From Mucidula mucida (Eukaryota; Basidiomycota; Agaricomycetes; Agaricales; Physalacriaceae), in NCBI GenBank assembly GCA_015501055.1, contig JADNYV010000142.1, positions 1 through 64,000 of the forward strand: DNA of 64,000 nucleotides, in the 5' to 3' direction. Position numbers and translations under genes: made by a program. Every line of letters begins with the position of its first letter. The first letter of the stretch is position 1. Below are positions 32,550 to 44,975 of the stretch, in pieces. The notes under the pieces are model-generated. The model ran no database searches and was not told the origin of the DNA. It worked only from the letters and a program-made list of their open reading frames with translations.

Positions 32550-34112
32550 ATGCACATACATCAACTACGCGCCCACACGGGTCGCTCGCATATCATAGTG
32601 GAGACGGGAATGGGATTCCAATACGTGGCGGCAGTTGCGGGAGCGGCGGACGCGATGGGCGGGATGCCTAGCTTGGCTCAGACGTCATCGACGGCGTTGA
32701 CTACGACCCAGATTTCCTCCACCTCCTCGCCATCGCCTAGCTTTATCTTCACGACCAGCGCGCCATCAACGTCGTCACCCTCACCAGAAGAGAATTTGAT
32801 TAGCATGTCGATTATCGAATCCCCCATGAGTTCCTCATTTAGCTCGCCTATCGCATTGCCTACCTCATCCGGCACCTCGCTCTCTGTCCCTGTTGCTGCA
32901 GCTACTGCTTTTACATCTCCCACATCTGCGCTCAGCCCGAGCCCTGCCCTTAGCACGCGCTCCCCGCCATTCTACATCGGGGTAGTACTTGCCGCTATTC
33001 TCTTTATCGCTATCGGCGCGGCTATCGTAGCATGGTGCCTTCGTAGCCGCCGCTCTGCAAAAGAAGGCTTTTGGAAACACGATCTGGAGGATTGGATGCC
33101 CACTGTTCCACCCAGCGATCCAGAGAAAACCAATATCTGGGAACCGACCGGGGATCGCGATGCTGGCGAACCGAAGCGTCGTCTGGATGAAGAGATTGGC
33201 ACAGTCCCCCCTATCTTGAGAGAAAGCGTGGCTTATCCACTCCCGGTGATCCCAGCGCCGTTTGCGTACGCCTCGCCTACGCCTGTTCCCATGTCGCCAT
33301 ATGCTGTTGCGCCGCAAATGCCAGTTGATTCCTTCCATTCAAATCCATCGTCTATTATGGGCTCCCTTCCGTCTTCGCTCAGTGTGTCTTCCATGACCGG
33401 CCAAACTCCTTACAACTCCCAATCGGCGTTGATACCAAGTGAGTTTGGTACGCCCCGTACGACTCAGGACCGACCGAGATTCCTATGTCTTTCAAGTGGG
33501 AAAGGGCTCACAGTTCCGTGGAGGATGAAGGAGGATTCTTCGGCGATGGATTCACATGCTGGAGACTTTGTAAACATGGAGGAGCAGCATCGCTATCTCA
33601 CGCCACCACCAGTTCCTTCCCCTGATCAGCGATATCTTGACATTCCAGAGGCGACAGCGGGTGGGTGGACGAATTCGCTTAGAGCGAATATTATGGGTGC
33701 CTTGAGCGGTCTGAAGTCCCCAGCCCAAATATTTTCACCGTCTCAAGTACCAGACCGCTTGACGCCCGAGCCTACTATGAGACGATCTAAGCGTCGTACC
33801 AAGATGATGGATAGCGCTGACTGGACATCGAGGGCTGGGGGCGACATAGGCGGTGAGCCTGAGTCTGGAATGACCACGGTGCTGGGCGACAATAAATCCG
33901 ACATGAAGGGCATGGACGTCCTTGATGATGCTAAGAATGTAGATGGGGCTCTTGACTCGGGGATAACGACGCGTGTGAGATCGGGTTTGGAGGAGAAGGA
34001 CAGTGGGGTTGAGAGGAAGCAGTCCGTGGTCTCGGTGTATACGACTGAGGAGGAGATTGCACGGAAGGCATTGGTTGAGAGAAGATCCAAGATTGTGAGT
34101 GCGGTGATATAG
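32550..34112 (+). CDS. Ser/Thr-rich single-pass membrane protein (mucin-like sensor type)
   Basis: One long open frame encodes up to about 520 residues. The first 150 residues are very rich in Ser, Thr and Pro and should be heavily O-glycosylated outside the cell. A single hydrophobic segment follows (FYIGVVLAAILFIAIGAAIVAWC), then a basic stop-transfer (RSRRSAK). The cytoplasmic tail of about 330 residues is disordered and Pro/Ser-rich. No signal peptide is evident near the ATG at 32550, so an upstream exon may be missing or the ATG at 32610 may be used. The architecture is that of basidiomycete mid2/WSC-like surface proteins, without a recognisable ligand domain. The function is unknown. 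Confidence 0.65.
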   Translation: MHIHQLRAHTGRSHIIVETGMGFQYVAAVAGAADAMGGMPSLAQTSSTALTTTQISSTSSPSPSFIFTTSAPSTSSPSPEENLISMSIIESPMSSSFSSPIALPTSSGTSLSVPVAAATAFTSPTSALSPSPALSTRSPPFYIGVVLAAILFIAIGAAIVAWCLRSRRSAKEGFWKHDLEDWMPTVPPSDPEKTNIWEPTGDRDAGEPKRRLDEEIGTVPPILRESVAYPLPVIPAPFAYASPTPVPMSPYAVAPQMPVDSFHSNPSSIMGSLPSSLSVSSMTGQTPYNSQSALIPSEFGTPRTTQDRPRFLCLSSGKGLTVPWRMKEDSSAMDSHAGDFVNMEEQHRYLTPPPVPSPDQRYLDIPEATAGGWTNSLRANIMGALSGLKSPAQIFSPSQVPDRLTPEPTMRRSKRRTKMMDSADWTSRAGGDIGGEPESGMTTVLGDNKSDMKGMDVLDDAKNVDGALDSGITTRVRSGLEEKDSGVERKQSVVSVYTTEEEIARKALVERRSKIVSAVI

Positions 34113-34292
34113 GTAAAATACGGATAGAGGAAATGCAGAGCGTTTCTCGTCCTTGATGTTGTTTTATTCGTGTCCTTGCGTGAAGGCCTCTAGCATATTT
34201 GACAAGTTAGCGTTGGGCTTAGTTTTTCAAGCGGTAACTTGACATCCAACCCAATTACTAAAATACATACACTACAACCCCAGCCGTGATTC

Positions 34293-36260
34293 TTAAATGA
34301 GGTACCTAAACCCAGATGCCTGCTGCTGCTTCGTTGGTGCGCTGCGCTTTTCGTCAAGCCCGCGGTCAAGGATTGCATTCTGTTTCCTGAGGTACCACCG
34401 CGTGAGGGTTGCACAGAGAATGGCGGCGACACCTGACGCGAGGTTGACCGAGAACGCGGCGAGGTACTGCGGGGAGGCCTTGTACAAGTACGTCGTCCAG
34501 ACTAGCCAACCAGAAGTAAGGTAAGTTCGCAGACACAGACACAAGGGCGACGCACTGTTAGGTGTATTACACACTGCGTTAATGAGCGAAATGGCAGCGG
34601 CACGTTTCACAGCGGGCTGGGTTATGCTTCCTGCGATCCAGGAGAGGATCACTGCCGTAGCGCCGTAGAAGGATCCAGGCATCAACATCATGGCGACATC
34701 TAGCAAAATGAGCTACAATATGAAGGGCAGCGGGGGAGACGTACATCGCGCGGCGGTGTTCAACGTCGATAGCGCTATGATATTAGCCACGATGGTGAAC
34801 ACAAGAGGGATAACGATGTGTAGGTATCGTTCCTGTGTCTGTGTAGGTGGGTGAGACATAGGCGAAAGGGGAGGAGCGGCAATGGTACCTTGTCAGAGTG
34901 GAAACCATTGACGATCATGATTACCACGCAGAGCAAATATGGAGGGGCGGTGAGCACGTAAGTGATGTTGCGACTGTGAGAGTTAGTGTATACACAGCCT
35001 TGAAAGAAAACGACTCACCTGTATCCCAGAGTGCTCACGACGGAGGGGAAGAAGCTGACCACAGCGGCCGCGATATACGTCTAAAACGGCATCAATTTTT
35101 GAAGGAGTGGAGGCGCATGCACATACCATATACAACGTCGCCATGAGAAGCCAAGTCTTCGGGTCCGTCACAGCCAACACGAACGCTTGCATACCCGTCA
35201 GTTCCTCCTTGTGATCCTTCTGTCCTTGGTCAAGCTCAAAGTTCCACGAGATCCACTCCCTCTCGGCATCAGTGAGTCCTTTGGTAGTGGCGGGGTTATT
35301 CGGCAGGAACAACATAAAGATCAAAGCAAGTCCAACGGTCGCAGCTCCTTCAATAATGAACAGCTAGTTCATTGATCAGTATGATACTTGATGTGATACG
35401 CAAGGACATACCCATCGCCACCCTTCCAGACCATGCTGGCCGTCGGCTTTGAGAATCGCAATGGCGAAGAGACCACCGAACGCGTTTCCCAATTGAGAGC
35501 CAGAATAAAGGAGCGCGACACGCGTCGTGTACTGTCTCCGATTGTAGAACGTTGACAGGTAGTGCAGAGCTCCCCTAACATCAATATGAGCACGCGCCTG
35601 GAGATCGAGCGAAGACAGAAATTCACGGGAAAAAGACAGCCTCCACAAAGCCCAAGAAGAAACGGCAGACCACCAGTCCGGAAAAGTTGTGCACGGCGCC
35701 CGTCGCGGCGGAAATCACGCCCCATAATGCCATCGCGAGGCAGACTGCGTTGTCAGGGCTCTGAGACGAAAGAGGCATGGGATGGCTTACTGTACACAGC
35801 CGGGCGATTGATTTTCCCTACGATGATTGTGGACGGAACTTGCATCAGAATCTGGATCCGAATTTCAATTAGGATGCGGGGCTCCATGGGGGGGGAAACA
35901 CGTACGTATCCTACAAAGAGCAGACTGATACACGTCTGGTATTGCACGTCTGTGAGGTTGAGGTCTTCTTCGAGGTTTGCGAGTTTGGCGGCGGCGATGT
36001 TCTGTCGATCCAGGTAGTTCAGGATACTGCCAAGCGCCATCAAACTGGAGGCAACGAGGTGAAAGACGTTGTAAGACGTACTACATGATGATCATCGCTG
36101 GCATAATGAGAATGTCAATCTTGAGCGTCGCTTTCCTACCAACCGTCGCGTACTCTTCAGGTGTCAGAGACGCGAGAGATGCGGGCATAACATGTCCGCC
36201 TTGAGCTGCTGTCTCAACACGAGAATCCTCGTACACGCTGGTCTTCTCCATGTCAGCCAT
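34293..36260 (-). CDS. MFS transporter, Dal5/allantoate permease family
   Basis: A multi-exon minus-strand gene starts at the ATG at 36260. Landmarks are the cytoplasmic N-terminus ending RKATLKIDILIMPAM, LNYLDRQNIAAAKLANLEEDLNLTDVQY, the motif VCRFFLGFVEAVFFPGALYYLSTFY, GSQLGNAFGGLFA, FLPNNPATTKGLTDAERE and further helices to the end (CATLTRWYLRKQNAILDRG). These are hallmarks of the anion:cation symporter (ACS) branch, which takes up allantoate, nicotinate, pantothenate, sugar acids or similar organic anions. Twelve membrane segments are expected. Its start lies 215 bp from that of a divergent Zn2Cys6 regulator, which suggests joint control. The substrate cannot be told from sequence. Confidence 0.88.
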
Positions 36261-36475
36261 GGTGGTGGATGGTCAAGATGAAAAACTTCTTTTCGTACGA
36301 AATTTCTACTAAGTACCCAATCCAATTTGATAAGTACCTGACCAGATCAATAAGCGGTTCTATCCTATCCGTCGGACCGAGGGGACCACACCTGACCACA
36401 CGTGAACTCGAACGCGGGTGTAAACAATTCCGGCATCCCAAGTCCAGGGCCCATATACCTTTCCCCGCATTCCCC
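36261..36475. promoter_or_regulatory. Bidirectional promoter, transporter/regulator
   Basis: Only 215 bp separate the two divergent start codons. CGG-type triplets occur (for example CCGTCGGACCG at about 36368-36378), compatible with a Zn2Cys6 site and autoregulation. No match to the 3808/5832 motif was seen. Confidence 0.45.
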
Positions 36476-39172
36476 ATGTCGACGCGCGCGTTTCGAGCTT
36501 GTCTACACTGCGTATGTACTCCCTTCTATAGCCGTTACTTGCCTCCATCAACACAATTGTAGAGATCACGAAAAGCCAGATGCGACTTAGGAAATGTTGA
36601 TTCCCCCAAAGAACCCCCCTGCGCGCGATGCAAGCGGGAGGGCCAAAAGTGCGAGTTCGCACCTTCACGGCGAGGGGGGAGCAGGCAGAAGCTCAAGGCT
36701 AAATGCGCGATGCAGCAGGCGCCAGCGGTGAGGCAGCCCTCGACGTCGTTCAGCACAGCCAGCGACGACTCCGCTGCTTCATACCCATCGGTGGATGCTG
36801 AGAAACTAGCTGCGACGTCCCTGCACAATCCGGAGGACGCGGTAATGCTGCTCGTCCTCGCCAGTGAGGCGGTGAACGACGGGCGGACTGCAGACAAGGC
36901 GCCCCCCGGACTTCTGTCGTTCCCGCTCATTGCGCAGGGTATCCTGACCATTGAACAGTTCCCCGTGCTCGTCGATATATTCTTTACGAGGATGCATTAT
37001 TTCTTCCCGATGGTCCCAAACAGTAGGATTCCCCGCTCTGCAGACGATATTGTTAGGTTTGCAGCAGAGGAGCAGGATCTGGCGTCCGTCATTGTCGTTA
37101 TCTCTAGTCGATATATGAATGACGGGGAGTGGAAAGGTCTTCATGAACGCGCCTGGGCTCACTTTAAGGTATACTTTGTACTTTTTGCATTTCTGTTTCC
37201 TTACGCTTAATAGACCCGACTTGCGGATCTGATAAGCGGACAAGCCGCGACAATAGGGACCGTAGAGGCACTGCTTCTCCTCTCAGGTAAGGTTTATCTT
37301 TCCCTGCCGACGTGCTTTGATTGTATTCCTCAGAATACCTTCCTCGAATAACCTCGGAAAGCACTGCTGATCTACACGACGAAGAGAATAGAACAGCCTG
37401 GATGCTTGTTGGGACGGTAGCTCTACCTTCTTCTCGATTAAACTCAATTGAACGCCGAATTCAGGCCGTACGTTTAGGGTACATGATGGGGCTTGATCAG
37501 AAGACATTCATCTCGGTGCCTTCGACCCCAACTGAAAGCGTGATTGATTCCGACAATCATCTGAACAGGGAGCGTCTGGCGTGGACATGTAAGTCGATGA
37601 TCATCCCACGCGCGCGTGCTCACTCGGCTTCCAGATTGTTACATGTTTGATCGCCAGTAGGCGCACCCGTTTCGTGGACTTCTTTCACGACTTATGTCCA
37701 CCCTTAGAATCTCAATACGCATCGGCAAAGCTTTCTGGTCCCGAGGTGAGATCATTCTTCACCTCCTACGCCGCCTAACCCAGCGTATAGGTCCTGGTTT
37801 ATGTTTCCACTCGCCAGGTGACAAGGAACCCAGCGCGTACACCAACTTCCCGTCGCTGCGCCCAGTACCTGGGCTGCAAGACGATTATGCTTCTGTTGTC
37901 CAAGCGTACGCCTTCCTAGTTCAATGCGACTGTGAAGCTGACTGCTCAAAATAGTTACGTCGATCTAACACAAACCATGACTAACGCGCATGACATTCTT
38001 TATCCAAGTAAAGACCGTACTATTGCTCTCGTCCGTGTTGGGGAATACTACAAGTATCTCGATGCATTTACTCGAAGTTCGTTCTCTTTTCATTCAATTT
38101 GTCACGCTAACAGCCTCGTAGGTATTGTAAGCGCTCCTCTTCAAGCCAACTCGTCGATTGACGATTCAGAACGGCTTCCGGATGGACTGGGAGAACAAAC
38201 GCTGGGAGACGCAGGCAATGGCGGACTGTGTCTGGATATCCTTCGTAAGCATGAACGCGCTATATTCCTATTTCTCACTCCTCTTAGCACTATCTCCGGT
38301 TGTACATCTCGTCATTCGCCTTCCAGGCACACATTCAGCGCGCCATGCCCGCCTTCTCCTCGTCGAACACAAACCCAGCCCGATTCACCTGGGATATCCT
38401 GGGCGGTCCGGATGCCAAGTTTATCTTGGAAGGCATAGACGCTGCGGTACGACGAGTCCCATGTTGACGGCTCCGACTAATACATCGTCCAGACCGAACT
38501 CCTAAAGATATGCGTTAATCGTCTACACCCGAACGTGGGCCTGTCGTTCCTCCCTTGGCGTTTCTTCTTATTCTTCTCGTACGAATCATACTTTTTCAGC
38601 TTACTATGCTCATACTATCACAGATACGCCGCCGTGTTCCTCCTGAAAGCGTTGTTCATCGACGCGATAGTAACGTCTGACCAGCCGAGCACTGTGCGAT
38701 TACTGAAACACCTCATCGTGTGCTTGAGCACGGACAGCTTGCATCCTGGCGCGCGATACGCCCGTTTGTTGAATGGGCTGCTCAAGACATTTTGTCAAGG
38801 GAAAGACTATTACTCCGAGACACGATGTGCATCGCCCAGTCCTCAAATGGACATCGAGATGGGTCAGCAGAGTACTTCTATGGGTGGTCTCGACCCGACT
38901 GCTGGTATGACGGCAGGAGGTGGGCTCCCGCCCTCAGACATCGATTTGGATTGGTATGTCAGTCAATCTTCTCGCTTCGAGGCTCGTCGTTTACGTAGCC
39001 TTGAAGGTTTGACTTGACCAATACGTCCTTGGTGCCGGGACCAGAGGAGTTTTCGTATTTGCTGTCGGACCATGAGGCTTTGGACAACGAGTTTTGGCGT
39101 TACCTCTCGACGCAGGCCGGAGATTGGAATCGTATGACTGAGCCTGTCTTCTCGTGGGATCTTCCGGTGTAG
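36476..39172 (+). CDS. Zn2Cys6 transcription factor with fungal-specific regulatory domain
   Basis: The gene starts with [12 protein letters not shown] and, after an intron, continues RSRKARCDL...[13 protein letters not shown]. This gives the six cysteines of a Gal4-type binuclear zinc cluster (C-x2-C-x6-C...C-x2-C-x6-C), split by an intron inside the cluster as is common in basidiomycetes. The middle region ([49 protein letters not shown]) resembles the fungal_trans domain. The last exon ends [22 protein letters not shown]. At least eight introns are needed, and their exact borders were not all resolved. It is a nuclear DNA-binding regulator, likely of the divergent MFS gene and perhaps of the AA9 gene just downstream. 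A fragment of its 3' end is duplicated at 30277-30385. Confidence 0.85.
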
Positions 39173-39420
39173 TGTATTCTGTGCTGTATAACAAGCGAAG
39201 GTTCATGTATAACATCTTGTGTACTCTACTTATATGCTTGTAGCGTTACTAATTTGGAGAGTCCGTTTATAGTATTATTTCATTGTGCTGTTTCCGCTGA
39301 ACGAGGTCAAGAAGCGAAATCGGGAAGGGCAGACGTGAAAGATGCTATTCAAACGCTCATTTTATACATGGACTTGTCAACTATCGGAATCTGACTGTAT
39401 AGAAGATAACAGTCGCACTC

Positions 39421-40334
39421 TCATCCTCTAAACACGGCTGGTCCCGGGACCTATCAAGAAGTACATCAGCTCGAACCACTCAATCAAGAGGCTGATGGAC
39501 TCGACCTTATACGCTGTTGGAGTCGGATAGTAGATATTCACTGTAAGACTTGGGTCTACAAACAGCTTCAGATCTCGCGGAGCACGACAGTCAATGCATG
39601 ACTACTAACCGTTCGCAGCGACGTAACCAGGAATGGAGACCTTGGTGGGGTTTGCAGACCCACCGCCAGTGACCGCGATCTGAGCACAAGAGATGTACCA
39701 TTGCGGCGCACCAGCGACGTGCAGTCCGACTTGTTCGATGCGGAGCAGGTACTGAAGAACGTGAGATGGAACCTACTAATACGATGACGAGCGCTACCTC
39801 GCCTGCAGGAACACTAGCAGGAATAGTTGTGTTCAGTGCATTGAGGTTGAAATCCGTGAATCCGAAAGGGTTGAATGTTGCGCCCCATTCGGCAATCTAC
39901 ATAATACGGGTTCAGCTGAGTCTGTAGGCCGCTGGACGATGACTTACCTTAAACCAACTCGCGCCACTTCCGTCCCATGCTGCGGCGGTCGAAGGAGCCT
40001 TCCCCAGGTATATGGCGGCTGGTCCTTGGTGGTACAACGTGTTGTCGAGAACGAAGCCGACAGTGCTGCCAGCGGCGACCGATACTGTCTGAGTCGCGAC
40101 GCCCGGGTTGGCATTGCAGGTGATGTCCTTGGACGTGACATCCTGCACTGGCGAATTGTTGAGGGGCATGCGAACCGCTGCACTGGTACTTGTTGTAGAG
40201 GTGACGAGTGTAGTCCATATGTCTGTAAAGTACAATGATCGTCAAGCAGAGTTGGGCGACTACCAGCGGCACTGACAATGGGCAGAAACCGCCTGAATGA
40301 ACAGAGGAACTAAGAGAGTAGTGAAGAGCTTCAT
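39421..40334 (-). CDS. AA9 lytic polysaccharide monooxygenase
   Basis: Six exons (40277-40334, 39948-40222, 39798-39896, 39610-39751, 39506-39555, 39421-39450) give 217 residues without a cellulose-binding module. A signal peptide ([18 protein letters not shown]) is followed directly by His, so cleavage leaves the N-terminal His of the copper histidine brace (mature start HYIWTTLV). The second brace His lies in [15 protein letters not shown]. The axial Tyr region is [17 protein letters not shown]. These enzymes are secreted and cleave crystalline cellulose or related glucans oxidatively, with an electron donor and O2 or H2O2. The gene converges on the Zn2Cys6 regulator and supports a lignocellulose-degrading lifestyle. 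Confidence 0.93.
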
Positions 40335-41224
40335 CTTGAGGGAGTTGCCTGGAAAATTGTGCGTGTCGGAAACGTTTAAATACCTTGATGTGCATACATT
40401 TCCGTGTTGTAACGCGAGTTTAGTCCGCCCATAGGCTTGACATGTCAAGAAACCGACATGTGCTCGCGTAAGTCAAGAGCCGGGATCAACAGGTGCTCAC
40501 GATGTTGATTACGGCCATGACTTGTTTGATGGATTCGTCATAAGTAGAGAATGGCTTTCTGCGGGGACACATCAGGGCACCAATCCTAGATCGTCGTATG
40601 GATAAATACTCACCGATGTTTAGCCTCAGTAATACGAAAGGCTAGATGAAATGGCCGTCTCAAGACTGCCACGCCGTATCAGCCACAAGGATGTCCAAAT
40701 AGAGGCCGTTTCCTATCCTTGTTGCAGGAATGAAATGTCAGACAGGCTTGCGGCGTAAAAAATCGCCGAATCGCCAGTCACAGGAAGAAGACCGCATGCT
40801 CGAATCATCCGGTATGTATGTTTGGGTCAGGTATGGTATCTTTTGAGCTTGAGGTTCTGCACACGATGTTACCCCATATACATGATTCTGAGGTTTGTGG
40901 TCGGAAGGAAAAGGTTTCGGCAAATTCCGGTTAAGGGCCTGTCAGCTTCCCGTATGTGCACAGATACTTATTTGTTCGCATGTGATTCAGCCTCTGTGCA
41001 TTGGCCGTAGAAACCCTGCTACTCTTGAACACATCTTGAATTGTTTGGAAGTCGCTGGCGCGACTTGGGCTGGATGAGGCTGGTAACTAGTAACTCTCCA
41101 CTCCAACGACCCGAACTCGGATAGAGATATTGAATCTACCCGTGGCAATGACAAGATCAATTGCGCTTATGACTTTGACTATAACACGGCGATGTACCAC
41201 GATCTTCGACAAATTAGGCAAAAA
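40335..41224. other. Intergenic, no gene seen
   Basis: About 890 bp with only short frames. It must include the AA9 promoter and the 3' end of the syndecan-like gene. Confidence 0.4.
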
Positions 41225-42601
41225 CTAGGTGTGTTCTTTTATCTCAAGGACTGTACGGCGGAGACTTGGGTCAGCGTTCAAAGCGTTTGGGACGTCAAAA
41301 CTGAAATCATTGGCAGATGAGACTCTCCCCAACGTACACAGCAGCGGCTCGAAGTAATGATAACACGTATAAAGCGAAGAGATGCAGGCAGCTCTAATAA
41401 CCTTACTTCTCCATCTCCGCTGAGTCTGTAGGGGCACCTGTACCTCCGACTTCTAGAACTATATCAGTCATGCGACGCGAGACAACATTTCCACGAACTT
41501 ACAAGCAAGAGACTTCTTCTTGGTAAATGAAAAACGCGAACCTTTGGGTTGACCTCTTCGACGCCACCACACAAAGGCAAAGATCACCAAAGCGATGAAA
41601 GCAAGCCCTCCGATGACTCCTCCAACAATGGCGCCAACATGCTTGTTGGATTTTCGCACTGTAGGAATAGCATCGATACTATCGAAGGTAGCCTCGTAGG
41701 TCACGAAATCGAATCCGATGGAATAGGCGTCCCTGACTTTATCGATGCTCAGCGTCGCCTTGTTCACTCCAGCAGGAAATCCACCCATGCCGCCAATCAA
41801 TTCCACGCCTGACGAGTCCGTATGATTATTGAAGAGATTACCGAATGTGGTGCATATCGCGCCAACCTCGGGTCCTTCGACGCATTCCTTGACGCTCACG
41901 CTTCCGTTCTGCGAAAATGGCAGCATAGCGTAGATGTATAACGACGATCCTGTAAATGGCAATGAGTCACCAGACGACGCGCCTCTGATTCAAATGTACC
42001 TGCGAACTCAAAGGACAAGGTATCGCCAACCTGCCTCGTGAAATGGAGGGTATCTTTATAAACGCCACGCCCGTCCGGGAAGGTGAACGGCTCCATGACG
42101 CTGGATCGCCACCCGTCGCCACTGTAAGTTATCGCGCTGTCTCCGTCGTCGACTATGACATTGCGGCCCTTCATCTTCGTCCTGCTCCCAGCGACAACCG
42201 AGAGGAAGTCGAACGTAGGGGATAACGACACATTGGCAGCGGTGGCGTAGACGATTGTATGTTCCTCATCGGAGAGATCCGTCAACGAGGAATGGTTTGC
42301 AACGACTTCGTTGCCGTCGAGAGTAAGGCTGTAGTTCGTTGTGGGCTGACTGTAGCTAACAGGAATGTCCACCGCTGTGCCTAAAAGTTAGTTAGTGACG
42401 ATGCGAGTACAGAGCGCAAGTGAAGGTCTTGCCGTTGAACGTGTACTGGAACCAACCATCGCTGCAGTCAGTACCGTTTGCTACCGTAGACGAAGTGTCT
42501 TCATAGAAATTGGCGTGGTGATCTTCGCTGACATGAGTGGTGGAACAAAGATACTTGACGTCGGGGTCGCGGTCATCGACGAGGTAGGCGATTGAGGACA
42601 T
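41225..42601 (-). CDS. Syndecan/SKG6-like single-pass membrane protein
   Basis: The minus-strand gene starts with MSSIAYLVDDRDPDVKYLCS. The large extracellular part has a beta-rich character (DIPVSYSQPTTNYSLTLDG, FTFPDGRGVYKDTLHFTRQVGDTLSFEF, SLYIYAMLPFSQNGSVSV). It is followed by KHVGAIVGGVIGGLAFIALVIFAFVWW and the basic WRRRGQPKGSR stop-transfer. Small exons after a 3' intron give the tail ending LRRTVLEIKEHT. The first intron has a GC donor (G|GCAAGA...TTTTAG), needed to keep the frame. No clear signal peptide is present on exon 1. The protein is widespread in Agaricomycetes as a paralogous family of unknown function; a role in surface sensing is a guess. Confidence 0.75.
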
Positions 42602-43406
42602 GATGGTCGTAAGATGGAAAGATGGAAAGCTAGGTCTGCACTGAGCTTCTGCCAGTGTTTAAAGCCTTGTCGAATCAGCACGTGTAGACGATGTTTCATG
42701 GCCCCAAAGTACAGCCACCTTTTTGATGAAAGACCGCGTGTTGGACTCCCAGGGTAAGTAGCTGCCAGTCGCAAGGACTAAAATTAGGCCATAAGCGAAG
42801 AAGTGAGTACGGCGAGGCCAGGATTATGCTACCGTTCCGACAAAGGTTACGAGAAATGCGCTTCAACTGGCGTGAAACGAGTAAGCTGTCGTTAGCACTC
42901 GTAGCCTCAGCAAAGCTCAAGCAGCAGTGGCAGTGGGCGGACTCGCGACTTAAAACCCAACCCCACCTCGGGTCATTGAATTATGAATCATGGGGCGTCC
43001 TTTTGGCGTGCATAGAGCAGGTAGATACCAGGCTAAATTAGGGCTAAATTGAGCCTGATGGTCAGGAAGATGCGTGTTCTTGTGTACGTAAGCTTTCCAT
43101 AACGAGCAATATCCGACCCGAAGATCCGAAAAAGTTACCCAAAGTCCCGTCCTTACATCTCAGCCAGTGCCTTCGGTACCCAGCCGAGTAGTATACTTCC
43201 TTCCTTACGTCATTTCACCCCAAACGTGACATTCCCTCGGCAACCGCGAGCGCGTCGGCTGGACGCGTGAGCGTGGACTGTAACTAAAATGTGGCGTGGC
43301 AGATGGCAGGCGCGCCGCGAAATACTCATATTTCATGTGATTACCGAGTTGAGACGCTAACTATGATGGACATGACACGTATGCCATACTTCGATGTTTG
43401 ATCATC
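42602..43406. other. Upstream region of the syndecan-like gene, no gene seen
   Basis: The part at 42602-42920 is shared with 30370-30658 in inverted orientation and likely includes the promoter. The rest holds only short frames. Confidence 0.45.
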
Positions 43407-44793
43407 CTACTTCGTTCTCTTCCTAATCTTCTTGTCATATGCCTCTCGACTAATTTCGCCCGCCTTATACTTCTTCGTCCATTTCTTCAAAGTTCTGAAC
43501 CACTTCTCGTCTTCGTAATCCACATCCTTCTGATCATCATCTTGGTCAATCCCTATCACAGCGTCCTTCGGCCAATTCACCCAGGCCCTCCTCTTCAAAA
43601 TATCGTCGATGCCCCAAGACGTGCTGAGAACGAAGGAACTTATGACATTCCAAACGTCCGGGAGCCGCGTATTCGCACTGGCAAAGCCGTCGATGAAGGC
43701 CCACATGGCGTCCACGTCTCCATCGGTGAAAGGAGATCGCGTGTCGTTCATATGGCGAATGACATGATGAAGAGCCGGGTTTCTGAGAACAGAGACGCGC
43801 TGTTTTTCTGTATGAAGTCCAATAGTGCTCTTGTTGGCTTCTCTGCCAAAGAGATAACCAGGAGAGAAGCTGGATAGGCCGCCGTCTGGTAAAATGCCGG
43901 AGGTCAATCCAGTCGTGTAAGGAGTAGACGAAACCATGATGCAGAAGTCGAATGTGTAGAGTGAAGGATCGAGGATGATATCTTCTCCGCGTACAGTGCG
44001 GAAGTAGATCCTGGTCGTTGGGATCTTGCCCCTTCCAAAACTTCTCCCCGTCAAAGTACGCGAGTTGATCCTGACATTTTACATCGACGGCGCCTTTAGC
44101 GATACCAAAATCGGATATAGGGGAACTCTTGTACTGCAAACGGACGCGGCGCTGAGACTCCTTGGTCGCTCTGCTAGAAGTCGTAGTGTACATGGTCGAT
44201 AGAAGCGCGATGCACACCGCGGTCACGATAGGAAGCACTTCGCCTTCCCTCATGATGCGCATCAAGAGCCTGCGCCGAGCTTTCTCCGCTGGCGCGTTTG
44301 GCCACCACTTCGGGCTTCCGCAATCTGCAGGATGAATGTCTTGGCTAAGTGAAACCACTTTGGCTGCAGTATTGTCAGGAAAGCCGAAGACCACTGGTCG
44401 CCCGATGACTTGGTGTAGTAGGGCGGGATGCATATCCTTAGCAGCATGTGCGTGACATACGTCTTCCAAAATTGCTAGGATAGGGTAGAAGGACGCGATG
44501 TCGATGCGGTCCGTCTTACCTGAAAACAAGATTGATATCATTCTGGGTTGCGAGGTAAATGCACGTACCACAGGCTTCCTTGTGACCTTTATCCCAATCG
44601 GCCTTCTGGCACTCTCCAGAGCAATATACAACCTGAAAGACATGATCAAAGCTAATTAAGATGGAAAGGTAAAACTTTTTACTTCACCGCATGCTGAACA
44701 GAGACGCAAATTGTATTTCTTAGAGCAGACAGAACAAGTATCAAGACTCTCAACAGGAAGATACACTTTCTGGTCAGGAGGATCGGTGGACAT
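43407..44793 (-). CDS. MYND-type zinc finger protein
   Basis: The minus-strand gene starts at the ATG at 44793 (MSTDPPDQKVYLPVESLDT). The MYND finger is built from CSVC, LRLCSACGE, then after an intron VVYCSGECQKADWDKGHKEAC, giving the usual C-x2-C, C-x2-C, YCSxxCQ and H-x3-C pattern. A long, mostly helical region of about 340 residues without a SET domain follows, as in many basidiomycete MYND proteins. A 49-nt intron (GTACTTTG...GACCAG near 44005-44060) removes an apparent frame change and joins QDQLA to IYFRTVRGEDI. MYND fingers bind proline-rich peptides; the role of this protein is unknown. Confidence 0.82.
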
Positions 44794-44975
44794 AGACGCT
44801 AACCACAGAGTATATTGGTTCCGCACACCGGGCGACGACAAGGTTAGCAGTTTCGGCAGTTGCCGAGAATTTCGCCTGACCTTCCACCATCACCTCGGTT
44901 CATCTGTTCGGTCGTAGAGCATTCTGTACCCAAACAAGATCTGGAAAAACTTCGAGGAGAGCCTTGACATACACT

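Noticed and set aside
41225..42601. Calling the syndecan-like gene a receptor of known function
   Set aside because: Only topology and paralogy are visible; no ligand-binding or signalling domain could be recognised.
44005..44060. Frameshift in the MYND protein gene
   Set aside because: A normal 49-nt GT-AG intron at this place removes the frame change and joins conserved sequence.
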